Positions 15,454 through 23,308 of a DNA stretch of 64,000 nt are shown here, piece by piece. The notes beneath the pieces are model-generated. The model made no database searches, was not told where the DNA came from, and was given only the letters and a program-made list of their open reading frames with translations. Both the position numbers and the translations under genes were made by a program. The DNA comes from DAOUJW01 sp965218945 (GTDB taxonomy: Bacteria; Chloroflexota; Dehalococcoidia; Lucifugimonadales; UBA2985), in contig OZ244718.1 of assembly GCA_965218945.1 (NCBI GenBank), positions 2,480,001 to 2,544,000 on the forward strand, given 5' to 3'. Every line of letters starts with the position of its first letter. Position 1 is the stretch's first letter.

Positions 15454-16794
15454 GTGACACATCACACTGAGACTCCCCCAAGGGTGGTCTGTTCTTTTTG
15501 CGGAAAAGACCAGGTCCAGGTAAAACGGCTCATCAGCGGGCCGGGCCGGGCTTTCATCTGCAACGAGTGCGTTGGCCTGTGCCAGCAGATCATCGATGAA
15601 GAGTCGCCTACGCGAGTCGTTGCCTCTCCAGAGCCCCCAAAGCTGAATCCCAAGACCATTTACGAGAAGCTGGACGAGTACGTGGTCGGCCAGGACAGGG
15701 CCAAGAAGGTCCTGAGCGTGGCGGTCTACAACCACTGCAAACGCATCTGGTCCGGCGACTCCAGTGACGATGACGTTGAGCTTCAGAAGACCAACATCCT
15801 TCTGGCCGGGCCTACCGGCAGCGGCAAGACCCTCCTGGCCCAGACCCTGGCAAGGACCCTGGATGTCCCCTTCTGCATTGCCGACGCCACCACACTCACT
15901 GAGGCGGGGTACGTGGGTGAGGACGTCGAGAACATCCTGCTGAGGCTCATACAGGCCGCGGACTTTGACATAGCCCGGGCCGAACGCGGCATAGTCTACA
16001 TAGACGAGGTGGACAAGATTGGACGCAAGGTCGCCAACCCGTCCATCACCCGGGACGTATCCGGCGAGGGCGTCCAGCAGGCGCTATTGAAGATCATAGA
16101 GGGTTGCACCGCCAATGTGCCTCCACAGGGCGGGAGGAAGCACCCGCACCAGGAGCTGCTCCAGATCAACACGGAGCACATACTTTTCATCTGCGGCGGC
16201 ACCTTCGAGGGTCTGGATAAGATAGTCACCGGGCGTATGTCCAGGGAGCGACAGGGAATCGGCTTCCGGTCCTCCAGTACGGCAAGCAAGGAGGGCGACC
16301 AGGAGAAGGTGCTCCAGCACCTCATTCCCGAGGACCTGCTGGCCTATGGCTTTATCCCGGAGTTTGTGGGGCGTCTTCCTCTGGTGATGAGCCTGGATTC
16401 ACTGGACAAGGACGACCTGGTGAGGATACTGGTGGAGCCAAAGAACGCCGTCGTTAAGCAGTACCAGCGTCTTTTCAGCCTGGACAACGTCGATCTCACC
16501 TTCAGCGACGATGCCGTTGAGGCGGCCGCGGAAGAGGCGTTGGAGAGGAAGGCCGGCGCACGAGGGCTGCGAGCCATCATTGAGCAGACGCTGCTGGACG
16601 TGATGTACGATCTGCCGTCAATGACCGGCGTCCGCACCTGCGCCATAGACGCTGAGGTTATACGGGGTCGCAGGTACCCCGTTCTCCTGAGCGGCGCCGG
16701 GACGCCCGTAGAGACTGAGATTGCCAGGTCCACCCCACGCCTTCGCGCCGGAGTCCCAGAGGCGGCGGACGTCCCAAGAGAGAAGACGGCGTAG
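15454..16794 (+). CDS. clpX: ATP-dependent Clp protease ATP-binding subunit ClpX
   Basis: This AAA+ unfoldase recognises substrates and threads them into ClpP. The N-terminal C4 zinc-binding domain has VCSFCGKDQ and FICNECVGLC (residues about 10-46). Walker A is AGPTGSGKTLLAQ (about 117-130) and Walker B is VYIDEVDKI (about 180-188). An IGF-type loop (QGIGFRSS) for ClpP docking follows near residue 270. It starts at GTG 15454 behind GGAGG, 19 nt after clpP. Its length of 446 residues is slightly over the usual, owing to a C-terminal extension of about 25 residues after the AAA+ small domain. No other gene is clearly linked downstream. Confidence 0.96.
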   Translation: MTHHTETPPRVVCSFCGKDQVQVKRLISGPGRAFICNECVGLCQQIIDEESPTRVVASPEPPKLNPKTIYEKLDEYVVGQDRAKKVLSVAVYNHCKRIWSGDSSDDDVELQKTNILLAGPTGSGKTLLAQTLARTLDVPFCIADATTLTEAGYVGEDVENILLRLIQAADFDIARAERGIVYIDEVDKIGRKVANPSITRDVSGEGVQQALLKIIEGCTANVPPQGGRKHPHQELLQINTEHILFICGGTFEGLDKIVTGRMSRERQGIGFRSSSTASKEGDQEKVLQHLIPEDLLAYGFIPEFVGRLPLVMSLDSLDKDDLVRILVEPKNAVVKQYQRLFSLDNVDLTFSDDAVEAAAEEALERKAGARGLRAIIEQTLLDVMYDLPSMTGVRTCAIDAEVIRGRRYPVLLSGAGTPVETEIARSTPRLRAGVPEAADVPREKTA

Positions 16795-16817
16795 GGATTT
16801 GCGGAGAGGCTCGTGTT

Positions 16818-16970
16818 ATGGCCACAAGGCACACTGATTCTAGTGAAACTCTCACGCAGGCGCAAGAAAAGCGCAGAACCGTCGTGGTTCGGATGCTCGC
16901 TGAGAGAGACAAGCGCCCAAGAGTATCCCAGGAAGAGATTCGGAAAATGCGCGGCGAAGGCCGCTTTTGA
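16818..16970 (+). CDS. Small charged protein, unknown
   Basis: This 50-residue frame from ATG 16818 is rich in Arg, Lys and Glu (TQAQEKRRTVVVRMLAERD, then PRVSQEEIRKMRGEG). It resembles small antitoxin or DNA-binding helices only in general character. The ribosome site is weak (GGAGAGG about 10 nt upstream). It lies 23 nt after clpX and 31 nt before the next small gene. It could be a real small gene of the 16818-17650 accessory module or a chance frame. Confidence 0.4.
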   Translation: MATRHTDSSETLTQAQEKRRTVVVRMLAERDKRPRVSQEEIRKMRGEGRF

Positions 16971-17001
16971 TGGCGGGTGTCATTACCAAGAGGAGGATGC
17001 T

Positions 17002-17277
17002 GTGGCAGGCCGTGAATACGAACCAGGGGAAATAACGGCCCGTGGGGAAGCCATCTATCGGGAGTTGATCGGGTCTCAAATCGGACCCGTGGAGAAAGGG
17101 ACATTTGTAGTCATCGACGTTGATAGTGGTGACTATGAGATCGACGCTAGAGACGCGACAGCCACACGTCGGTTGCTAAAGAGGAAGCCGGCTGCAGTGA
17201 CATACGGAGTGCGCGTCGGGCATCGCGCCGCGTACAGCCATGTGGGCGGCTTCCGGATGCCTCGGCACGATGATTAG
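17002..17277 (+). CDS. Small conserved-looking protein next to aspartic protease gene
   Basis: This 91-residue protein starts at GTG 17002, five nt after a strong AGGAGG (16991-16996). The frame stays open upstream, but the ribosome site decides the start. Visible features: GEITARGEAIYRELIG, then GTFVVIDVDSGDYEIDAR and YGVRVGHRAAYSHVGG. No named domain is recognised. Its stop overlaps the start of the clan AA protease gene (ATGATTAG, 8 nt). The two therefore look co-translated, and the pair may form a functional unit such as a substrate or regulator with its protease. Confidence 0.65.
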   Translation: MAGREYEPGEITARGEAIYRELIGSQIGPVEKGTFVVIDVDSGDYEIDARDATATRRLLKRKPAAVTYGVRVGHRAAYSHVGGFRMPRHDD

Positions 17278-17650
17278 GGGAAAGGTAAACGTTAATCAAC
17301 AAGCATTGATTAGCGTGGACGTCATGGATGGCGAAGATCGCCCCAGATCTCTGGAGGTCATCCTGGATACCGGGTTTACGGGCTATCTGTCCTTACCACG
17401 GGAATCCATCAATCAACTCGGGCTGTCATCCGTAGGTCAAAGAACCTTTGAGTTGGCAAACGGAGAGATCTTTGAGTTTCAGGTCTATCTTGGATCAGTG
17501 TCTTGGCATGGACGTCCGAGCGACGTACTGATATTGGAGTCAGATAGTGTTCCGTTGTTGGGCATGACCCTGCTCTGGGGTAGTCGGGTTACTATGGATG
17601 CTTTGGATGGTGGAGAGGTTACGATTGAGGACCTTTCACCTGCACAGTAA
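17270..17650 (+). CDS. Retropepsin-like (clan AA) aspartic protease
   Basis: This 126-residue protein has the active-site motif VILDTGFTGYLSLP (about residues 26-39), a flap-like region and a C-terminal PLLGMTLLWGSRV, as in single-domain retropepsin-like proteases that work as dimers. ATG 17270 overlaps the stop of the 91-residue upstream gene. The TAA at 17648 is followed 21 nt later by the end of a GNAT gene on the other strand. It is a different branch of the fold from the 11165-11548 protein, which has DTGATYS. Confidence 0.78.
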   Translation: MIRGKVNVNQQALISVDVMDGEDRPRSLEVILDTGFTGYLSLPRESINQLGLSSVGQRTFELANGEIFEFQVYLGSVSWHGRPSDVLILESDSVPLLGMTLLWGSRVTMDALDGGEVTIEDLSPAQ

Positions 17651-17671
17651 CACCGGTCCCTTTCAAGCCTT

Positions 17672-18232
17672 CTACTCCCCCACGCGCTTGGCCATCATGA
17701 TGTCCGGCTTGCCAAAGCCGTTGGCGTCCGGTATCACGCCCACGATGGTGAAACCGACCTTCTGGTAGAACTCGTATGGGTGGTTGTTGAGGTTGCGTAT
17801 TTGGGCAAGGTGGTCCAGCACGTTGGGATACAGATCAATACCGCCGAGGGATGTCTGGTTGTTCTCGTCGTCGGTACCGAGCCAGATGGTGGAGCCGCCG
17901 CGTCGTCTGACGTGGTCTTCCAGGTCGGCGACCAGCGCTCTCCCTATACCGCGCCGTTGATAATCCGGGTGCACCACCAGGGGATGCAGCTCCCAGGCGA
18001 ATCCCTCGTAGTGGTCGGCTCCGATTCCTCCAATCCAGCCCAGAACGAAGCCCGTATCGTCTACAGCTATCCGGCTTACGCGGTTCTCGGCGAAGGACTC
18101 TTGGACTTCTTTCAGGGCGGAGTCCATGTCGGGCCAGGAGTTGGGGTGATGCTCACGGAAGACCTCCACCAGCAGCGTGGCCGCCTGGTGAACGGCAGCC
18201 TCGTTCTCCGGAAGAAAGTCGATGATGTTCAT
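17672..18232 (-). CDS. GNAT acetyltransferase, aminoglycoside 6'-N-acetyltransferase-like
   Basis: The 186-residue GNAT protein has the acetyl-CoA pyrophosphate loop HPDYQRRGIGRALV (about residues 89-102) and the C-terminal part ENNQTSLGGIDLYPN, YEFYQKVGFTIVGVIPDANG and KPDIMMAKR. Those late motifs are shared with AAC(6')-type enzymes, which acetylate aminoglycosides at the 6' amine. Many chromosomal members have no proven resistance role. It is the last gene of the long minus-strand run, 20 nt after the formyltransferase-like gene, and may be read through from it. Confidence 0.8.
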   Translation of the reverse strand: MNIIDFLPENEAAVHQAATLLVEVFREHHPNSWPDMDSALKEVQESFAENRVSRIAVDDTGFVLGWIGGIGADHYEGFAWELHPLVVHPDYQRRGIGRALVADLEDHVRRRGGSTIWLGTDDENNQTSLGGIDLYPNVLDHLAQIRNLNNHPYEFYQKVGFTIVGVIPDANGFGKPDIMMAKRVGE

Positions 18233-18252
18233 TGTCGTCCCAGCGAACCAAC

Positions 18253-19056
18253 CTAGTCGCTGTCCCGGATTGCAGTATCTATGGCCTCGTTGAGGCAGAG
18301 GCCGTCGCTTGGGCTGCCGGAGCCGTCCAGCACGCGCCGTTCCTCCACGCGGATGTCTCCCTGGGCGAAGGCTTTCAGGGTCTCCAGAAGGTGCGGGCGC
18401 TCCCGCCTCACTCCTTCCTGGCGTATGAGCTGGAGTAGGGGAAGGCTTTCGCCGTCGTTTGTCTTGAGGTCTTCTATCGTGCGACCCTCGACCTGCTGCC
18501 AGAGGGGGTCGAAGGCTCCGCCGCGGATGGGGAAGGAGTACCAGGCCAGCACGGGCCCCCGGTCCAGGTCCTCCGTCGCAAGGTGGATGTACCCCCCGGC
18601 CTCTTCAGCGCCGTCCTCGATGAGCCTCCAGGTGACATCCTGCCACGTCCCCACCGGACCGTTAGGCGGGGCCGGATGGAAGTTGAGCATGGTGTACCGG
18701 TTGCACAGCTCTGTGTCCGTTATAAGCATGTACCCGGCCAGCACGCACAGGTCTGGCTCGTAGCCCTCCAGTTGCTTCATCACCTCGCGGTCGAACTCCA
18801 GGCGATGCCTGGAGAATGGGCCGCCGCCCCTGCTGCGCCGGAACCCCTGTGACGAGAAGGTGACCAGGGGTATGTCGTAGTCGCGGGCCTGCCCAAAGAA
18901 GCGGTCGCTGCCCTCGGCCTCTCCGGGATCGCGGTTGCTGAAAATGAACTGGATGCGGGCGTCAAGCTCCCCTCGCAAGATGGCATCCTGCACCGTTTGC
19001 AGAAGGCCCAGGGAGCCTTCGCCGCGACCCGTGGAGAACCATCCTATGTCAATCAC
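18253..19056 (-). CDS. Formyltransferase-like protein (PurN-related fold)
   Basis: The 267-residue protein contains pieces of the formyltransferase catalytic fold: FIFSNRDPGEAEGSD, DLCVLAGYMLITDTELCNR, LNFHPAPPNGPVGTWQDV (the catalytic His in place of the HPSLLP motif) and GGYIHLATEDLDRGPVLAW (cofactor side). In PurN these bind formyl-tetrahydrofolate and glycinamide ribonucleotide. This protein is longer and divergent, so the acceptor is unknown. The start is GTG 19056, giving an 8-nt overlap with the PHP gene; the longer open frame to 19161 overlaps that gene and is rejected. It has tight coupling with the PHP phosphoesterase gene. Confidence 0.72.
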   Translation of the reverse strand: MIDIGWFSTGRGEGSLGLLQTVQDAILRGELDARIQFIFSNRDPGEAEGSDRFFGQARDYDIPLVTFSSQGFRRSRGGGPFSRHRLEFDREVMKQLEGYEPDLCVLAGYMLITDTELCNRYTMLNFHPAPPNGPVGTWQDVTWRLIEDGAEEAGGYIHLATEDLDRGPVLAWYSFPIRGGAFDPLWQQVEGRTIEDLKTNDGESLPLLQLIRQEGVRRERPHLLETLKAFAQGDIRVEERRVLDGSGSPSDGLCLNEAIDTAIRDSD

Positions 19057-19735
19057 GGAGCGGCGCTCCCGACCGCCTGCGCCAGAGGCGGGCGAGCTTC
19101 TTCTGGTTCTTGGTGAAGGTGGTGAGAAAATGAATGAGGGGCGTAATCTGGCGCCGCACAAGAGCGGCCTCGCCCAGGGATTGCATAAAGCCCTCCGGCG
19201 TGCCGTCGAAGTCCGGCATCTCCATGTAGGTGCGTCCCATCTCCACGAGCGTGTGGGAGTCGCTGACGGCTGAGGTGAGGATACCGTGCTCCCGGGCCAG
19301 TTCCTCCGCCTTCCGGTTGTCTCCCTGGAGCGTGTTGCGGGCGTTGAAAGCCTCCACGATGTCGACGTAGGGCAGCGCCTCGTATAGGGCCTCTTGACTG
19401 ATGACGGAGCGGCGGAAGTGGTCGAAGGGATGTGGTATCGACACCAACCCTCCCTGCTCCTTGATGAGCTTGACCGTCTCCAGGGCCGGAAGCCCGCGTG
19501 GAACGACCTCCTTGAGGAAGAGGCCGATTATCTCTCCGCCTGCGCTCTTGATCTCCTCACCAATGATGACTCGAAAAGGGGCCATCGCCTGCACCTTCAA
19601 GGCCCCCTGTATGGTGTTGTGGTCAGTGACGGCGATGCAGCCCAGGCCGGTCTTCACGCATCTGGCCACAAAGTCCCCCAGGTCCGTGGCGGAGTCCGGG
19701 GAGAACCCGGTGTGCATGTGGAGGTCAGTCCTCAG
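19049..19735 (-). CDS. PHP-domain phosphoesterase
   Basis: PHP-fold metal-dependent phosphoesterase of about 228 residues. Metal-binding motifs: DLHMHTGFS (HxH), AVTDHNTIQGA, GEEI, VSIPHPFDH and SDSHT. The first in-frame ATG (19717) would remove the first His of DLHMHT. The only upstream in-frame candidate before a stop is CTG 19735, which has GGGAGCAGG just before it. I therefore annotate CTG as the likely start; this is inference. It overlaps the end of xseB by 11 nt and the following formyltransferase-like gene by 8 nt. The substrate is unknown; relatives include nucleoside 3',5'-bisphosphate and phosphoribosyl hydrolases. Confidence 0.8.
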   Translation of the reverse strand: MRTDLHMHTGFSPDSATDLGDFVARCVKTGLGCIAVTDHNTIQGALKVQAMAPFRVIIGEEIKSAGGEIIGLFLKEVVPRGLPALETVKLIKEQGGLVSIPHPFDHFRRSVISQEALYEALPYVDIVEAFNARNTLQGDNRKAEELAREHGILTSAVSDSHTLVEMGRTYMEMPDFDGTPEGFMQSLGEAALVRRQITPLIHFLTTFTKNQKKLARLWRRRSGAPLRD

Positions 19736-19985
19736 CGTCCTGCTCCCTGTCTTCTGTCAGGAGGCGCATCTGCTCGCCGTAGGCCGTCTGGAGGCGGGTT
19801 ATCCGAAGCTCAGCGGAGCTTAGAAGCTCGTTGCATATGCGGGCGAGCCGGGTTCCCTCTTCATAGAGGCGGGTGGCCTCGGCCAGGGACAGCCCTCCCT
19901 CTTCCAGGGCGCGCACCGTCTCCTCAAGGCTGGTGTACGCCTCCTCGAAGGAGGTTTCTTCGTTGTTGGGGTTATTGGCGCTCAT
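19725..19985 (-). CDS. xseB: Exodeoxyribonuclease VII small subunit
   Basis: The 86-residue helical protein has TSFEEAYTSLEETVRALEEG, then LSLAEATRLYEEGTRLAR and a second helix, the usual XseB pattern. Several small subunits coil around each XseA to form the single-strand exonuclease. It starts 7 nt after the xseA stop and its end overlaps the PHP gene. Confidence 0.93.
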   Translation of the reverse strand: MSANNPNNEETSFEEAYTSLEETVRALEEGGLSLAEATRLYEEGTRLARICNELLSSAELRITRLQTAYGEQMRLLTEDREQDAED

Positions 19986-19992
19986 AGCCTGG

Positions 19993-21174
19993 TCACGCGG
20001 GCAGGACGCGGCCTGGGAAGCTGCCGCCAGCTACGGTGATGTCGAGGTCGTCTCCGGGGCTGACCTGCTCAACGGATGTCACAGGCTCCAGTGTGTCCTG
20101 CCGCTGCACCACGGCATATCCCCTGGCCAGCACGCTGGAGGGGTTCAGGGAGGCCAGGCGCATCTCCAGGGCGCTGATCCTCTCCCCGCGCAGGGTCAGA
20201 TAGGAGTCCAGGGCGCGCGCGTTGGCCTGGGACAGGTCGTCCACACGCTGCCTCCACGAAGGTATGTCCGGGGCGTAACGATGGAGTCTCCAGGCGGTCT
20301 GGTCCACGTCGCGGCTCCTGTCACTCAGATCGCCGGACACCCACTGGAAGGCGCTCCTCTGGCGTGACTCGACGCGCTCAAAAAGCTCGTCCTGGTCCGG
20401 CGCTGACAGCTCCGCAGCAGCCGAGGGAGTGGGAGCGCGGCAGTCGGCCACCATGTCTGCTATTGTGAAGTCCGTCTCGTGCCCCACGGCGCTGATAACG
20501 GGAGCGCGGCTTGCGTAGATGGCTCTGGCGACTGCCTCCTCATTGAAGGGCCACAGGTCTTCAAGCGACCCTCCGCCGCGTGCCAGGATGACCAGGTCTA
20601 TGTCATCCTCAGCGTTGAGGGTGTCAAAGGCGTCTACGATTCCCCCGGCCGCCGCGTCGCCCTGGACGGGCGTGGGCGCAAAGGCTAACTCTACGAGGGG
20701 GTATCTACGCCGTAGGATGTTCTGGATGTCGTGCCAGACCGCGCCGGTGGGAGACGTCGCCACTCCGATGCGCTTGGGGAAGACGGGAAGTGGTCTCTTA
20801 CGGGAGACCTGGAACAGGCCCTCGGCCTCCAGCTTCACTTTGAGGCGCTCCAGTTCCAGGTGCAGCTCGCCAACGCCCTCCGGCTGTGCCAGGTCTGCAA
20901 TGAGCTGCAGGTCTCCCCGGACCTCGTAGAGCGAAACGCGTCCATGAGCGATGACGGCTCCGCCCTCGGCCAGGTGCTCGCCTCCGTGAGCAGGGCGGAA
21001 CATGACGCACCGGACCTGGCTGGCTGAGTCCTTGAGTGTGAAGTAGAAGTGGCCCGCCGCCGAGCGCGTCAGATTGGAGACCTCGCCGCGCATCCACAGG
21101 TCGTTCAGGAAGAAGTCGGCTTCCAGCGAGTCCTTAAGGTATCGTGTGATCTGACTGACGGAGTAAACGGGCAA
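19993..21174 (-). CDS. xseA: Exodeoxyribonuclease VII large subunit
   Basis: The 393-residue nuclease subunit has an N-terminal OB fold (WMRGEVSNLTRSAAGHFYF, about residues 27-45) and a catalytic core with ARGGGSLEDLWPFNEEAVAR and SAVGHETDFTIADMVADCR. It lacks none of the core motifs, but at 393 residues it has a shortened coiled-coil region. The enzyme degrades single-stranded DNA in both directions during repair. The start is TTG 21174 with 1 nt between it and the efp stop, so coupled translation from efp is likely. Confidence 0.95.
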   Translation of the reverse strand: MPVYSVSQITRYLKDSLEADFFLNDLWMRGEVSNLTRSAAGHFYFTLKDSASQVRCVMFRPAHGGEHLAEGGAVIAHGRVSLYEVRGDLQLIADLAQPEGVGELHLELERLKVKLEAEGLFQVSRKRPLPVFPKRIGVATSPTGAVWHDIQNILRRRYPLVELAFAPTPVQGDAAAGGIVDAFDTLNAEDDIDLVILARGGGSLEDLWPFNEEAVARAIYASRAPVISAVGHETDFTIADMVADCRAPTPSAAAELSAPDQDELFERVESRQRSAFQWVSGDLSDRSRDVDQTAWRLHRYAPDIPSWRQRVDDLSQANARALDSYLTLRGERISALEMRLASLNPSSVLARGYAVVQRQDTLEPVTSVEQVSPGDDLDITVAGGSFPGRVLPA

Positions 21175-21175
21175 C

Positions 21176-21739
21176 TCAGATCACCCTTTCAAGATACTCC
21201 CCCGAGCGAGTGTCTATCCTCACCGCATCGCCCACATTTACGAAGAAGGGCACCTGCACGTCCAACCCAGTCTCCAGTTTGGCGGGCTTGGTGCTCCCCT
21301 GGGCCGTGTTGCCCTTCGCCGACGGAGGGGTATCCTCCACCCGAAGTTCAACGAACGTGGGTAGCTCCACGGATATGGGGTCTCCCTTGTATAAAACCAA
21401 CTCCACCTGGTCCTGCTCCTTGATGTACAGGAGGGCGTCTCCCAGCCTGTCGGTGGTGAGTGGGTGCTGGTCGAAGGTGCTGGTGTCCATGAAGTAGTAG
21501 AGGTCACCGTCGCTGTACAGGTACTGAGCCTCGCGGGTGTCCACCTCTGCAAGGGTGAGCTTCTGGTTTCCCGGCACGTTGCGCTCCATAGTGCGTCCCG
21601 TGCGCAGGCCGCGGAGCTTCAGAGTGAGCACCGGGGCTCGCTGCTGCATCTTGGTGTGCTTCCAGTCGAGAACCTGCCAAGGCTCATCCTCCAGTTCGAT
21701 GACTGTGCCTCTTCTCAGTTCGCTGTAGCTGATCGTCAT
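21176..21739 (-). CDS. efp: Elongation factor P
   Basis: The 187-residue protein has the KOW-like N-domain and two OB folds, ending FVNVGDAVRIDTRSGEYLERV, the classical EF-P C-terminal signature. EF-P relieves ribosome stalling at proline runs. The tip loop here reads HTKMQQRAPVLTLKL where E. coli has a VKPGKGQAF loop, so Gln33 takes the place of the modified Lys34 and Arg34 follows. It starts 1 nt after the pepP stop. Confidence 0.95.
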   Translation of the reverse strand: MTISYSELRRGTVIELEDEPWQVLDWKHTKMQQRAPVLTLKLRGLRTGRTMERNVPGNQKLTLAEVDTREAQYLYSDGDLYYFMDTSTFDQHPLTTDRLGDALLYIKEQDQVELVLYKGDPISVELPTFVELRVEDTPPSAKGNTAQGSTKPAKLETGLDVQVPFFVNVGDAVRIDTRSGEYLERVI

Positions 21740-21740
21740 T

Positions 21741-22826
21741 CTATACTCCGATCCTGTCTTGCTTTGGGGCTTTGCTGATTACCCTGGCCCTGCCGTTCTC
21801 CAGCACAACCACGTCCTCTATGCGGACGCCGCCCCATCCTGTGATGTATATGCCCGGCTCAACTGTGAAGGCCATCGTGTCCTCCAGCACCATCGTGGAG
21901 CTGGGCCCCACGCCGGGCAGCTCGTGGACGGCCAGGCCGACGCCGTGTCCCAGGCTGTGGCCGAAGTTGTCGCCGTAGCCCGCCTCCTCGATCACCGCCC
22001 GCGCCAGCCCGTCGGCATCCCCGGCGGTCATGCCCTTTTCCACCGTGGCAATCGCCGTAAGCTGCGCTCCGAGAACGGTGTCGTAAATCTTGCGGAAGGT
22101 GTCGTCATAGTTGCCCAGGCAGATGGTGCGGCTGAGGTCGCTGCAATAGCCCTCGTACTTGGCGCCCATGTCGATTATCAGGGGCTGGCCCTCCAGAATG
22201 GGCACGTCCGCGGGCCTGTGATGGGGCAGGGCGGCGTTTGGCCCGGCTGCCACAATGGTCTCGAATGAGACCGACTCCGCTCCAAGCTCACGCATGGCCC
22301 TCTCCAGCATCCACGCCACCTCAACCTCCGTGTGGCCTGGCCGGATGGTCGGGGCAATCTGGGCAAAGGCCTGATCTGCAATGTCTATGGCTCTGGTGAG
22401 TATTGCCATCTCCTCGGGGTCCTTCACGGAGCGAAGCTCTTCCACCAGTCCGGAGGTAGCCACGAGAGAGACGTCCAGGCTGGGGCTGCTTTCGCTGATG
22501 GACTTGAGAATGCCTGAGTGGGAGGCAACGGTAACGTGCTGGCTCTCGAAACCCAGGCGGTGAATCCCCAGCTCGCCCAGGAGACCGGCGAGCCAATCAA
22601 CGCCGCCCCTCATGCGGTGTACGCGAAAGTCCGGCGATTGCTGCCCGGCCTGCTCCACGTAGCGGAAGTCCGTGGACAGCACGGCATCCGTTGCGGTTAT
22701 GAATAGGGAACCGGCCGAGCCTGTAAATCCCGACAGGTATCGCCGGTTCTCCCCGGACGATATCATCAGTGCGTCAACGCCTGTCTCCTCGAACTTGGCT
22801 CTTATCTTGTCCAGTCTTGCTTTCAT
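21741..22826 (-). CDS. Xaa-Pro peptidase, M24 family
   Basis: The 361-residue protein has an N-terminal creatinase-like domain (SSGENRRYLSGFTGSAG) and a pita-bread metallopeptidase domain. Its metal ligands are in LIIDMGAKYEGYCSDLSRT (two Asp), FGHSLGHGVGLAVHELPG (His), MAFTVEPGIYI (Glu) and GVRIEDVVV (Glu). It releases N-terminal residues ahead of proline from peptides. ATG 22826 overlaps the aroQ stop as ATGA; the longer open frame to 22946 is an aroQ shadow. Placement next to efp, in the order aroQ-pepP-efp, is a known bacterial arrangement. Confidence 0.92.
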   Translation of the reverse strand: MKARLDKIRAKFEETGVDALMISSGENRRYLSGFTGSAGSLFITATDAVLSTDFRYVEQAGQQSPDFRVHRMRGGVDWLAGLLGELGIHRLGFESQHVTVASHSGILKSISESSPSLDVSLVATSGLVEELRSVKDPEEMAILTRAIDIADQAFAQIAPTIRPGHTEVEVAWMLERAMRELGAESVSFETIVAAGPNAALPHHRPADVPILEGQPLIIDMGAKYEGYCSDLSRTICLGNYDDTFRKIYDTVLGAQLTAIATVEKGMTAGDADGLARAVIEEAGYGDNFGHSLGHGVGLAVHELPGVGPSSTMVLEDTMAFTVEPGIYITGWGGVRIEDVVVLENGRARVISKAPKQDRIGV

Positions 22827-23269
22827 CCGGTTGCTCCTTCGTTTATTCTGGCCGTCAGGAACTCCAGGGCGGCTACGTATCCCCTCCAGCTGAGGCCGCT
22901 GATCTGGCCCACGGCCACGGGGGCCACCACGGAGCGGTGCCGCCATTTTTCCCTGGCGTACAGGTTGGAAAGGTGAACCTCTACAACGGGAAGCGCTGTA
23001 TCCACCAGCGCCTCTCTGAGAGACAGGCCGTAGTGGGTTAGCGCGCCCGGGTTTATCACTATCCCGTTGGCGGTGGGAGCCTGCGCCTGGAGGTAGTCGA
23101 TAATCGACCCCTCGCTATTGGATTGGAAGAAGCTGACGTCCGTCCCAAGCTCCTGGGCGCGGCGTTGCACTGCCTCCTCAATGTCGTGCAGGGACATGGA
23201 GCCGTAGATGGCGGGGTCGCGTTGCCCCAGCATATTCAGGTTTGGCCCGTTGATTATCAGGAGTCTCAA
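22823..23269 (-). CDS. aroQ: 3-dehydroquinate dehydratase, type II
   Basis: At 148 residues it has normal length for the dodecameric type II enzyme of the shikimate pathway. Motifs: INGPNLNMLGQRDPAIYGS with the catalytic Tyr, FFQSNSEGSIIDYL, IVINPGALTHYGLSLREAL and VEVHLSNLYAREKWRHRS with the catalytic His. It ends with ATGA overlapping pepP. Confidence 0.96.
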   Translation of the reverse strand: MRLLIINGPNLNMLGQRDPAIYGSMSLHDIEEAVQRRAQELGTDVSFFQSNSEGSIIDYLQAQAPTANGIVINPGALTHYGLSLREALVDTALPVVEVHLSNLYAREKWRHRSVVAPVAVGQISGLSWRGYVAALEFLTARINEGATG

Positions 23270-23308
23270 TGCAGTATTTAGCTCCGATAGTGATTTTGGC
23301 GAATCCGT

